From NCBI GenBank assembly GCA_052170135.1, contig JBQNBC010000004.1:1-64000 (forward strand): a DNA stretch of 64,000 nt, read 5' to 3'. A program made the translations under genes and the position numbers. This document shows, in pieces, positions 33,208-41,903 of this stretch. How positions within the stretch are numbered: the stretch's first letter is position 1; every line of letters begins with the position of its first letter. The notes under the pieces were generated by a model. It was given only the letters and a program-made list of their open reading frames with translations, was not told the origin of the DNA and did no database searches. The DNA is from Wolinella sp052170135 (GTDB lineage Bacteria; Campylobacterota; Campylobacteria; Campylobacterales; Helicobacteraceae).

Positions 33208-35954
33208 TACGCTAGCACCTCTGCGCATCTATGACATGGCGATTCTTCGCTTTCAGAGATGTATTGCCAGCAGCGTGGGCATTTGTATTTTGTCGCGACT
33301 AGTAGTGTATATTGCTCACCCTCAAATTCAAAGCTAGCCATCTCTTCGCCATCTTTTTTGCTTAAAATCTCACTCACCATCATAAACTTCGCAAGCTCAC
33401 CAAATTCAAACTTGAGCGATGGCAACAAGAGGTTAACCTCGAGTGTGTTTTTCAGCTTTTTATCCTTCTTAAGGGAATCGATCACCTCAAAAAACTTCGC
33501 CCTAAACTCAAGTAGTTTTCCAAAATCAATATCTTGAGAATCTAAGCTTGGTAGCTCCTCATAGTGCAGGTCAAAGACATCTTGTGCACCATTTTTTACC
33601 ACTTCGCTTGCATGCTCTAGTGCCTCATCTACAGTATATGTCAACACTGGTGCAAGCGTTGAGAGTAGTGCACGTGTGATATATACCATTGCGCTTTGGC
33701 TTGCGCGCCTAGTATGAGAATCTTTAGCATCGCAGTAGAGGCTATCTTTGCAAAGGTCGAGATAGACGCCACTTAGCGCGTTTGTGATGAAGTAGTTTAG
33801 CTCCTGTATGCCTTTTGAGAAGTCGTATCTACCAAATAGCGCGTCTGCTTCGCTAATGGCGATTCTTGCCTCATCGACTATCCATCTATCTATCGCGCTA
33901 AACTCGCTAATTGGCGATAGATTCTCTAAGTCGTTTGTATTTGCAAGCAGGAATCTAAGCGTATTTCTTATTTTTCGGTAGTTTTCTGAGACCTGTTTTA
34001 GGATGTTTTTTGAGATTTTTAGGTCGCTTTGATAGTCGCTAGAGGCCACCCAAAGGCGTAAAATCTCACTGCCAAGCTCGCGCAACACGTCATTTGGTGC
34101 AACGACGTTGCCCTTGCTTTTGCTCATCTTTTCGCCTTTTTCATCGACCGTGAAGCCATGCGTAAGAATCGACTTAAATGGAGCGTAATGATTTATCGCA
34201 CAACTGATTAAAAGTGAGCTTTGAAACCATCCTCTATGCTGATCGCTCCCTTCAAGGTACATTGAAGCTGGATAGTCGCCCGCGTGGTAAAAATCTGAAA
34301 GAAGAACTGCTTTCCACGTAGAGCCACTATCAAACCATACATCTAAAATGTGCTGATTTTTCTCTAGATTCTCTGCGTGTTCTTGCCATGAGGCTGGGAG
34401 GAGGTAGCTATTATCCTTACTCCACCATGCATCGCACCCTTCACGCTCAAAGATGGTAGCTATATGCTCTAGCACCTCGCCATCTAAGATTATTTCTCCA
34501 TTAGCTTTATCGCGGAAAAATGCTATTGGTACGCCCCAGTCGCGCTGACGTGAGATGCACCAGTCAGGGCGATTTGCCACCATGCTACCGATTCTTTTTA
34601 TCCCATGTGCTGGATAGAAATCTGTCTTTTCAATTTCTTCAAGTGCCACTTCGCGCAACGTTTTGCCAAGCCCTTTAATCTCTTCGTCCATAAGGATAAA
34701 CCACTGCTTTGTCGCGCGGAAAATAACTGGCTCGTGTGAGCGCCAGCAGTGCGGGTATGAGTGGGTGATTTTACTGTGGTAGAGTAGATTTTCGCCAAGG
34801 AGCTCTAGGATTCTTGATTGTGCTTTAAAGATATGCTCGCCTACGAAAGAATCGGCCTCAGGCAGGAGAGAATCGCGTACCACGCTCTCGTCGAAGCGAC
34901 CATCATCATCGACTGGCATAATGACACTTAGCCCATACTCTAGCCCGACGTAGTAGTCATCTTCGCCGTGTCCTGGTGCTGTATGCACGCAGCCAGTCCC
35001 ATCGCCAATCTCGACATGCTCACCTAGCACGACTTTCGAATCGTGCCCATTTAGCGGATTGCGCGCGAGGAGTCCTAGTAGCTCGCTTGAACTAAATTCA
35101 TTTGTTATTTCGCCATTTACGATCCCTAGTGATTTACACTTTTTAAATAGCTCTTTGGCGACTATTTTCCCATCACTGCTTAGCGCATAGAGCGTGTCTG
35201 GCTTTAGTGCGATGGCGACGTTTGCTGGGAGAGTCCACGGCGTGGTCGTCCAGATGACTAGGCTTGCGTTTTTGATTCCCAGTTTGTTTATGGCTGATTC
35301 TTGCAATGGAAATGCCACATATATGGAATCGCTCACTTTGTCCTGGTATTCGACTTCTGCCTCAGCTAGAGCCGTGCGGCATGCCCAGCTCCAATATACG
35401 GGCTTGCTACGTTCTGCAAGTAGTCCTTTTCTTGCGATGTCGCATAGTGCGCGATAGATATTTGCCTCAAAGCGGAAGTCCATTGTTTTGTATGGATTCT
35501 CAAAGTCTCCGATTATGCCCAGCTCTAAAAACTCACTCTTTTGTATCTCTAAAAATTCGCTAGCATGATTTCTGCAAAGTTCCCTGGTTTTCTCTTTCGG
35601 GAGAGAATCTTTTTTCTCTTTGCCTAGTTTCTTTTCTACTTGTTGTTCTATTGGCAGACCGTGGCAGTCCCAGCCAGGGACATATGTGGATTTTTTGCCA
35701 TGAAAATAGTGATACTTAACAATCATATCTTTTAGGATTTTATTTAGTGCGTGTCCGATATGCAGGTGTCCATTGGCATAGGGAGGACCATCGTGGATGT
35801 TAAATGATTCTTGGGCATTTGCGCGCTTTTTCTGCATTTTTGCGTAGGCTTTTTGCTCTTGCCATTTTTTGTATCTAGCCGGCTCATTTTCTGGGAGTGC
35901 CGCTCGCATGGGGAATGTCGTAGCTGGCAATATGAGCGTATCTTTGTAATCCAT
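33207..35954 (-). CDS. ileS: Isoleucyl-tRNA synthetase
   Basis: 915 residues, class I synthetase. HIGHAL near residue 66 and KMSKSKGN near 612 form the ATP site. The editing domain lies between (TTPWTLPANVAI and GTGCVHTAPGHGEDDY, which clears misacylated valine). The C-terminus CPRCWQYISESE...CHRC is the zinc-binding finger of bacterial-type IleRS. Full length. Confidence 0.97.
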   Translation of the reverse strand: MDYKDTLILPATTFPMRAALPENEPARYKKWQEQKAYAKMQKKRANAQESFNIHDGPPYANGHLHIGHALNKILKDMIVKYHYFHGKKSTYVPGWDCHGLPIEQQVEKKLGKEKKDSLPKEKTRELCRNHASEFLEIQKSEFLELGIIGDFENPYKTMDFRFEANIYRALCDIARKGLLAERSKPVYWSWACRTALAEAEVEYQDKVSDSIYVAFPLQESAINKLGIKNASLVIWTTTPWTLPANVAIALKPDTLYALSSDGKIVAKELFKKCKSLGIVNGEITNEFSSSELLGLLARNPLNGHDSKVVLGEHVEIGDGTGCVHTAPGHGEDDYYVGLEYGLSVIMPVDDDGRFDESVVRDSLLPEADSFVGEHIFKAQSRILELLGENLLYHSKITHSYPHCWRSHEPVIFRATKQWFILMDEEIKGLGKTLREVALEEIEKTDFYPAHGIKRIGSMVANRPDWCISRQRDWGVPIAFFRDKANGEIILDGEVLEHIATIFEREGCDAWWSKDNSYLLPASWQEHAENLEKNQHILDVWFDSGSTWKAVLLSDFYHAGDYPASMYLEGSDQHRGWFQSSLLISCAINHYAPFKSILTHGFTVDEKGEKMSKSKGNVVAPNDVLRELGSEILRLWVASSDYQSDLKISKNILKQVSENYRKIRNTLRFLLANTNDLENLSPISEFSAIDRWIVDEARIAISEADALFGRYDFSKGIQELNYFITNALSGVYLDLCKDSLYCDAKDSHTRRASQSAMVYITRALLSTLAPVLTYTVDEALEHASEVVKNGAQDVFDLHYEELPSLDSQDIDFGKLLEFRAKFFEVIDSLKKDKKLKNTLEVNLLLPSLKFEFGELAKFMMVSEILSKKDGEEMASFEFEGEQYTLLVATKYKCPRCWQYISESEESPCHRCAEVLA

Positions 35955-36038
35955 AAAAGACTCCTTAGGCGAGGAGAGATCGCAAATCCTCGCTTTAATT
36001 TAGCGCGCGATTGTAGCCCAAGGAGGTTTAATCAGCCG

Positions 36039-36947
36039 TTAAGCTTGCTTGTTGTCTTTGTCTTTTTGTGCTTTGGATTCTTTGGTCGGCTTCTCTTTTT
36101 TATCTTTTTTTGGCAATTCTTGAGCTGGTGTCTCCCCTAGGTTCATATGTGAATAGCGCGTTACGATACTTGGATCAGCTAGTAAACATACGCTCTCTTG
36201 GTCTTTGTCGTCGTAGTCGATTCTTGATAGGAGATCGCGAGCTAGATTGATTCTTGCACGTTTTTTATCATTTGAGTTGATTATGACCCATGGTGCGTAT
36301 GGTGTGTGAGTTCTAGCAAACATCTTGTGAAATGCCTCTGTATACTGATCCCAAAGCCCTAGCGACTTTTCATCAATTGGACTTAGTTTCCACATTCTCA
36401 ATGGGTCGGTTTTGCGCCTTTTGATTCTTTTTAGCTGTTCATCTCGACCTACATCAAGGAAGTATTTAAACAGTATAAACCCGCTCCCTAGTAGCATCTG
36501 CTCAAGATTTGGCACTTGATAGATAAACTCCTTGTACTGCTCAGCACTGCAAAAGCCCATGACGCGTTCTACGCCGGCTCTGTTGTACCAGCTGCGGTCA
36601 AAAAATACTATCTCCCCTCCAACTGGCAACTCGCTGATGTAGCGTTGGAAATACCACTGTGTCCTCTCCACATCGCTTGGTTTTTGAAGTGCCACTACAC
36701 GTGCACCACGTGGATTTAGATGCTCTGTGAGAGCTTTGATTGTGCCACCTTTACCAGCACCATCGCGCCCCTCCAGAATCACTATAATTCTCTTTTCGTA
36801 TTTTTTCGCCCAATTTTGAAGTTTTACTAGCTCTATTTGCAACTTTGCTAGCTCTTTTTCATAGAATGATTCTTTTAGCTTGCCATGCTCATTGTATGCC
36901 TTTTCTAGATTCTCCTCTTCAGGGCGAATCACTATCTGTTTCCCCAT
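36039..36947 (-). CDS. ppk2: Polyphosphate kinase 2 family protein
   Basis: 302 residues. Walker A LEGRDGAGKGGTI, lid/Walker B region FFDRSWYNRAGVERVMGF, and KFFLDVGRDEQLKRIKRR-like KYFLDVGRDEQL mark the PPK2 family, which moves phosphate between polyphosphate and nucleoside diphosphates or monophosphates. A charged Lys/Asp/Glu tail follows residue 270. The start at 36947 is preferred over the ATG 12 bases upstream because GGAGGG lies between them as ribosome site. Divergent from the cinA-family gene. Confidence 0.92.
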   Translation of the reverse strand: MGKQIVIRPEEENLEKAYNEHGKLKESFYEKELAKLQIELVKLQNWAKKYEKRIIVILEGRDGAGKGGTIKALTEHLNPRGARVVALQKPSDVERTQWYFQRYISELPVGGEIVFFDRSWYNRAGVERVMGFCSAEQYKEFIYQVPNLEQMLLGSGFILFKYFLDVGRDEQLKRIKRRKTDPLRMWKLSPIDEKSLGLWDQYTEAFHKMFARTHTPYAPWVIINSNDKKRARINLARDLLSRIDYDDKDQESVCLLADPSIVTRYSHMNLGETPAQELPKKDKKEKPTKESKAQKDKDNKQA

Positions 36948-37018
36948 TTTTCCCTCCATATAGTTATAATTTTTAACACTCTATTTTAATTTTTATTACA
37001 TAAAGGTAAGGCAAAGCT

Positions 37019-38023
37019 ATGGAGGATGTGATATTAGTGATTTTTGGTAGAGAGCTTATTTTTTGTGATGATTTTTGTGATTATGTGCTACGGCGTGTGC
37101 GTGAATGCGGACTAACTCCTAAAGTGATTGCTAGATTAGAGAGGGAATCTGAGCTAAAAAATCTGCTCAAAATATATAGTCATGCGGTGCTTGTATGTGA
37201 GAGGAGCTTGGCTAAGGATTTTGGCTTAGAAAATACAGCTCAAAATATAATTTTAGAGCTCTGGACTTCGCGTGTTAATGTGATTTTTGTCGATTCTTTG
37301 GGGCAGATTCCTATGCCTATTCTTGGTCAAGAAAAGGAGAATCTAGCTCAAAAACGTCTCTATCTAATTGGTATTGAGCCAGATTCTGCGCTTATGCTTT
37401 TGCCATCGCACAACCATGGAGTGAAGTTAGAGATTTTGCCACAAGCGATCGGGTTTAGCACGCTTCTTGCTAGCGCGCAAAAAGAGATCTTGGAGGCTTT
37501 TTTAGATGAGGTTAATTTGCTTTTTGGCGATAGGATTTTTAGTGCCGATTCTTTAGCACAAAAGGTGGTTGAGCTACTTGCACAAAATGGTTCACAAGTC
37601 GCCACTGCTGAGAGTTGTACAGGTGGAAAAATTGCCGCTAGCTTGACTGAGATTTCTGGTGCATCGGCGGTATTTCATGGTGGAGTGATAAGCTATGACA
37701 ATGCGATAAAGCAACGTTGGCTTGGCGTAGATGGGGGAAAATTAGCTGATTATGGCGCGGTGAGTGAGGCGGTTGTGAGTGATATGCTAAGTGGGGTTTT
37801 GCGTATTTCAGGTGCGCAATTTGCGCTTGCTGTTAGTGGTGTAGCTGGACCAAGCGGTGGGAGTGTGAGTAAGCCAGTTGGGACAGTTTTTATCGGTGCA
37901 TGCGAGGCTGGCGGAGTAGAGATTATAGAGCGCATGAAGTTTAATGGCGATAGGCTTTATATACAATCTCAAGCTATAGAACACGCACTATATCTGTTGC
38001 TTAGGGTGATTTTGAGGGTGTGA
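37019..38023 (+). CDS. cinA: CinA-family protein (nicotinamide-nucleotide amidohydrolase domain)
   Basis: 334 residues. The C-terminal 165 residues are the PncC/CinA-C domain: VATAESCTGGKIAASLTEISGAS, FHGGVISYDN, AVSGVAGPSGGS and KPVGTVFIG, which deamidates NMN. The N-terminal half is a divergent form of the CinA MocF-like domain and lacks recognisable motifs. It lies divergently next to ppk2, near ileS as in related genomes. Confidence 0.85.
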   Translation: MEDVILVIFGRELIFCDDFCDYVLRRVRECGLTPKVIARLERESELKNLLKIYSHAVLVCERSLAKDFGLENTAQNIILELWTSRVNVIFVDSLGQIPMPILGQEKENLAQKRLYLIGIEPDSALMLLPSHNHGVKLEILPQAIGFSTLLASAQKEILEAFLDEVNLLFGDRIFSADSLAQKVVELLAQNGSQVATAESCTGGKIAASLTEISGASAVFHGGVISYDNAIKQRWLGVDGGKLADYGAVSEAVVSDMLSGVLRISGAQFALAVSGVAGPSGGSVSKPVGTVFIGACEAGGVEIIERMKFNGDRLYIQSQAIEHALYLLLRVILRV

Positions 38024-38117
38024 GCCACGCCAGGATGCTTCTATTTTGCGTGGATTCTCTAAAAAGGGAATAGCAAATAGCTTTTGTGAGATGCGGATTT
38101 TATTTATGGCTTACGTT

Positions 38118-38135
38118 GCGCGGTGGAATCCGCGC
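38118..38135. terminator. GC-rich hairpin between cinA and maf
   Basis: GCGCGG-TGGAAT-CCGCGC, a perfect 6-bp stem between converging genes, directly against the maf stop codon. No T tract on either strand, so its action as terminator is uncertain. Confidence 0.35.
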
Positions 38136-40115
38136 CTAGGATTTGCTTTTGACTGTTAAATTCTTACTTGTTGTGCTTGATTTTCTTTTTTTGCCTATAT
38201 CCTTTGGTATTTCCATCCATGTGCTTGCGGAGCGCTTGACCACTTCCAGTACCGCATCCATGCCACCAGCAAGCGAAAAGAGCCAATATTTATGCGCATA
38301 TAGCCAGTCGATTTGCTTTGCTTTTTTGTGTATGTCGTCTTCTGCGACTTGCACGACTATCTTTGCTATTTCTAGCTCTTGGTGAATGATGTATGACTGC
38401 ACGGCATCGAGGAAAATATCGAGGAATTTTGCCTCGTTGAAGTAGTTTTTGATCTTTTCAATGTCTCCTAAAAGGCGCTTTAGCTTTTTAAAGTCTATAT
38501 CCTCTAGTCTCTGTTCGTTATTTAGTTGCTCAAGCTCCTCTGTCATTGCTGCTACGCGTAAAAACAGTCGTTCCACTGTGCGTTTTTTCTCTGCACCATA
38601 AGTTAGTAGATCAAGAATCTTCTCTTTTGCTTGCTGTGTGTGCTCCTCGATCAGTTCATCGCTTGGGAGAGAGAGCCTGATTGGCGACTTTGGTCTGTCT
38701 TTATCGATTATTTTTGCAAGCTCATAGAATGGCATTTCGCGTGTACCGTGGATTCTTGCTCCGCCTTCGGTGCAGTTTATAACATCAATTTTGTATGGTG
38801 TTTCAACTATATCGCGTTCAAAAAAGTTCAAAAACATACGCCATACGGTGGTCGTCTCCACCTCTCCACCACCGCCATATTTTTCGATGAAAATTTTTTC
38901 ACCTTTTGATTGATTTGGCTTTATTTCGCCCTCGCCATATATCGCACCCTTTGAATGGCTCGTGCCATCATCGCCAAATGCGAGGTCTTGTCCGATAAAC
39001 ACACAGCGTTTAAAGCGCGAATGCACGACCATTTCATACGCCATATTTGCAGCACTCATTCCGATTCCCAGGTAGCCGTAGTGGACAAGCTCAAAGAATC
39101 GCATATAGCCAAATGGACGCATGCTAATTTGTTTTACCCCATGCTTTATTGCGTTTAAAAGCTCCTCATGCACGATGGAAGTGATGGCAAAAATCACACC
39201 CTCTTGCGCCTCTAGTGGCGTATCTTTATAGAATTTTGCACTCTCTCTCACACGCTCAAGGCTAAAGACTATGTCAGGTTTTATGCCATGTGCGTGGAGA
39301 ATAGGGAACGATGCATCAATGCAAAAAAGTGTCGTATATGGCGCAATCTCTTTTAAAATTGGCAGTTGTTTATAGAGTGAAGGACCAGTGGAGACAATTA
39401 TTGCCGTATCGGTGTTTGATGCTGTTTTGACAAATTCCGTTAAAAATGGACTTTTGATCATCTCTGGTAGATTTTTGATGTGGTGTTCAATGCCGATTAT
39501 TGCATCTTTTGAGTCGTTACCAATAGAAACAACCGCATGTTCTATCGCGTTTACAAAGAGTTTGTTTATCTTAAGATAATCGGCTGAGTAGCGATTATAG
39601 TAAGGTGCGAGCAGATGTAGATCGTATAGGCGACAATATATGTTAGCATCTCTGTCTCCCATGTAGCTTATCGCTTTACTTGAGTTCATATATTGACTTA
39701 GAGTAAAGATAATGCGCTTAGATCTAATGTCTTCTGAGAAATCGACAAAATGCAATGCAATAAATAGCAACTCAGGCTCAGGCTCGACGACTACGATTCT
39801 TCTTATAGATTCGTTTTCAAGCATAAGTTTGTAAAAGATTCCATTTCCCACGCCATAGAAATAGAGGTATGGATAATGGACAAACTCCCTCATAGAATCG
39901 ATTTTCTCCAGTGTTTCATCCACCGGCTTTGATATGTATAGAGGCATGTGAGTGCGCGTGTCTATTATGTTTATGTTTGCCACATCTCCGTCGTTAAAAA
40001 CCTCAAAATTTGTATTTGGTATCACGGTAAGTAGTCGCGCACCAAGTGCGAAATCCACATCGTTTATCGCTTTTAGATTCTGCTCTAGATAGGTATTCAC
40101 ATTTTGCCTTTGCAT
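38136..40115 (-). CDS. maf: Motility accessory factor (Maf/DUF115), flagellin sugar transferase
   Basis: 659 residues. The central DUF115 domain has AIIVSTGPSLYKQLPILKEI and FCIDASFPILHAHGIKPDIVFSLERV, the nucleotide-sugar fold of Maf proteins. GIGMSAANMAYEM and FIGQDLAFGDDG follow. Maf enzymes attach pseudaminic or legionaminic acid to flagellin Ser/Thr. Its position directly downstream of flaB on the same strand fits that job. N- and C-terminal helical regions are typical. Not phase-variable by any visible homopolymer. Confidence 0.88.
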   Translation of the reverse strand: MQRQNVNTYLEQNLKAINDVDFALGARLLTVIPNTNFEVFNDGDVANINIIDTRTHMPLYISKPVDETLEKIDSMREFVHYPYLYFYGVGNGIFYKLMLENESIRRIVVVEPEPELLFIALHFVDFSEDIRSKRIIFTLSQYMNSSKAISYMGDRDANIYCRLYDLHLLAPYYNRYSADYLKINKLFVNAIEHAVVSIGNDSKDAIIGIEHHIKNLPEMIKSPFLTEFVKTASNTDTAIIVSTGPSLYKQLPILKEIAPYTTLFCIDASFPILHAHGIKPDIVFSLERVRESAKFYKDTPLEAQEGVIFAITSIVHEELLNAIKHGVKQISMRPFGYMRFFELVHYGYLGIGMSAANMAYEMVVHSRFKRCVFIGQDLAFGDDGTSHSKGAIYGEGEIKPNQSKGEKIFIEKYGGGGEVETTTVWRMFLNFFERDIVETPYKIDVINCTEGGARIHGTREMPFYELAKIIDKDRPKSPIRLSLPSDELIEEHTQQAKEKILDLLTYGAEKKRTVERLFLRVAAMTEELEQLNNEQRLEDIDFKKLKRLLGDIEKIKNYFNEAKFLDIFLDAVQSYIIHQELEIAKIVVQVAEDDIHKKAKQIDWLYAHKYWLFSLAGGMDAVLEVVKRSASTWMEIPKDIGKKRKSSTTSKNLTVKSKS

Positions 40116-40185
40116 TAAGAAAAGATTACTAATTGTAGGATATATCGCTAAAAATGGCTAGTTAAGAATCAAGGGTGAGATGGCG

Positions 40186-40216
40186 ACGAGATTCCCAATT
40201 GTTTTGAGAATCTCGT
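40186..40216 (-). terminator. Hairpin after flaB
   Basis: ACGAGATTC and GAATCTCGT (9-bp perfect arms, 13-base loop) lie just downstream of flaB on its strand. There is no T run, so it may be an RNA-stabilising 3' structure and not a strict terminator. maf lies beyond and could be reached by read-through. Confidence 0.5.
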
Positions 40217-40226
40217 GTAGAGTTTG

Positions 40227-41774
40227 TTATTGTAGGAGTTTTAGGACGTTCTGCTGGACTGTGTTAGCTTGCGCCATCGCAAAGCTTCCGGATTGTGCCA
40301 AGATATTATGCTTGCTAAAAGTTGCCGATTCTTCCGCAAAATCCACATCTCTAATTTGAGATTCTGCGGATTTGACGTTGACTTGCGTTACTGAGACGTT
40401 ATTTATCGTAGCGACAAGTTGTGCTTGGACAGAACCAAGGTCAGCACGTATTTTATCAAGGAGAATCCTTGCCGATTCTGCCATATCCATTACGACCATT
40501 GCACCTTTTAGGCTTGTTACGCCTGCACCAATCCCGTTCGCATTTGCGCTAGCTACTGCCATGTTTGCGTTTGCACCAGCAGCTGATGCGATATTTGCAT
40601 CCATTTCACCACGTAGATCGCGGAGATTTACCGTGTATTCGGATATCCCTTGTGCTGAGTGGAATCCAACGTGGCTGAAGTTTGTACCACTTATTAGAAT
40701 ATCACGCGCATTTAACCTTGTGAGCGTCAGTCGTCCAACGATGGCGTGGGTATTGCCTGATATCCCTTTGTAGCTACCGCCACCAAAGACTTTAGTGCTT
40801 GCCGCGCCGCTAACTGAAATGCTAATCGCCCGTCCATCGGTGCTTTTCATCATCAATCGACCAGTAATATCTGTGTATGCCTCAACGCCCGAACGCTCTT
40901 TTACGGAGTTAATCGCGTTAATTAGCTTACCATCAGCGTCATTCTTCCTTACGTCGTTGATTGTTCCGATTGTTACACCATTTATTACGAGCGACTTGAT
41001 AGTTCCTGATTGCACTGGTAGTGAGCCAGTCCCCATGACGCTGTAGCTTGCGCGTACACCCAAAATATTTGAGTTTTTGTTGATGACTTCAGATAGGACA
41101 CCGATTCCCGTCCCTGCTGAGTGCGAGATTCTTACTGTTTCAAGCTGGAAGCTATTTTTGCCATCGACTTGAAGGACTTTAAACGCTACTTCACTTAGAT
41201 TCTTTGTGCCTGCTGAGGCTAGCATGCCAGCAGCTGATACAGACGATGTCTCTAGGCGAACGTGTCCGATTTTATCAGAGCTTGTCGGTCCGATAGATGC
41301 TTTAACTGTTGTGTTTGAGTATGCGCCAATTTGGAACTCTTTATTTGTAAAAGCACCGGAGAGCATCTCTTGACCGTTGAAGCTTGTTGTGTTGGCGATA
41401 TTGTCAAGCTCCTCTAGAAGGCGCAAAATATCGCTTTGGATCATTTGGCGCGTTTGAGTTGTTTGACCATCTTGTGCTGCTTGCGTTGCTTTTGTCTTAA
41501 TAGTGTCAAGAATCTTAATTTGTTCATCCATTGCCTTATCGGCTGTTTGAATGATACCGATTGCATCGTTTGAGTTTCTGATGGCTTGACCCAAAGATGC
41601 AGCCTGTGATCGCAAGCTGTCGGCAATAGCCATACCTGAAGCGTCATCTGCTGCTTTGTTTACTCTTAGACCTGAGCTTAACTTCTCAAGTGAATTCCCT
41701 AAAGCCCTATTGTTTTGAACTCCAATGGTATGTGCATTGAGAGCTGCTACGTTTGTGTTAATCCTGTAACTCAT
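40227..41774 (-). CDS. flaB: Flagellin B
   Basis: 515 residues. The conserved D0/D1 N-terminus (MSYRINTNVAALNAHTIGVQ to SFNGQEMLSG) and C-terminus (VTQVNVKSAESQIRDVDFAE to QQNVLKLLQ) flank the variable surface part. The middle (EFQIGAYSNTTVKASIG, SSDKIGHVRLETSS) is closest to H. pylori FlaB, not FlaA. A sigma54 promoter, as known for flaB, precedes it. The protein is exported by the flagellar type III system and probably glycosylated by Maf. Confidence 0.92.
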   Translation of the reverse strand: MSYRINTNVAALNAHTIGVQNNRALGNSLEKLSSGLRVNKAADDASGMAIADSLRSQAASLGQAIRNSNDAIGIIQTADKAMDEQIKILDTIKTKATQAAQDGQTTQTRQMIQSDILRLLEELDNIANTTSFNGQEMLSGAFTNKEFQIGAYSNTTVKASIGPTSSDKIGHVRLETSSVSAAGMLASAGTKNLSEVAFKVLQVDGKNSFQLETVRISHSAGTGIGVLSEVINKNSNILGVRASYSVMGTGSLPVQSGTIKSLVINGVTIGTINDVRKNDADGKLINAINSVKERSGVEAYTDITGRLMMKSTDGRAISISVSGAASTKVFGGGSYKGISGNTHAIVGRLTLTRLNARDILISGTNFSHVGFHSAQGISEYTVNLRDLRGEMDANIASAAGANANMAVASANANGIGAGVTSLKGAMVVMDMAESARILLDKIRADLGSVQAQLVATINNVSVTQVNVKSAESQIRDVDFAEESATFSKHNILAQSGSFAMAQANTVQQNVLKLLQ

Positions 41775-41808
41775 TTCGCATCCTTTGCTAAAATCTTGTC
41801 GATGTTAA

Positions 41809-41824
41809 AGCAAATGGTGTTCCA
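41809..41824 (-). promoter_or_regulatory. Sigma54 (RpoN) promoter of flaB
   Basis: TGGAACACCATTTGCT on the minus strand matches TGGCAC-N5-TTGCT with GG and GC at the required -24/-12 spacing. It lies 35 bases upstream of the flaB start, as for RpoN/FlgR-controlled hook and FlaB genes in Helicobacter. Confidence 0.88.
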
Positions 41825-41869
41825 CTTTAGTAAATTTAACTTTTGTCGATTGTAGCCTTGTTAATCCAT

Positions 41870-41877
41870 GTATAATT
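41870..41877 (+). promoter_or_regulatory. Extended -10 promoter of the glycan operon
   Basis: TGTATAAT lies about 27 bases before the GTG start of the first rightward gene and would start transcription near 41885. It overlaps an upstream in-frame ATG at 41868, which is one reason to reject that ATG as the start. Confidence 0.6.
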
Positions 41878-41903
41878 TCGCAACAAAATCTCAAGGAAAT
41901 GCT

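Noticed and set aside
41868..41903. ATG start for the large glycosyltransferase
   Set aside because: The ATG overlaps the -10 promoter TGTATAAT and has no ribosome site. GTG 41904 has AAGGAA at proper distance.
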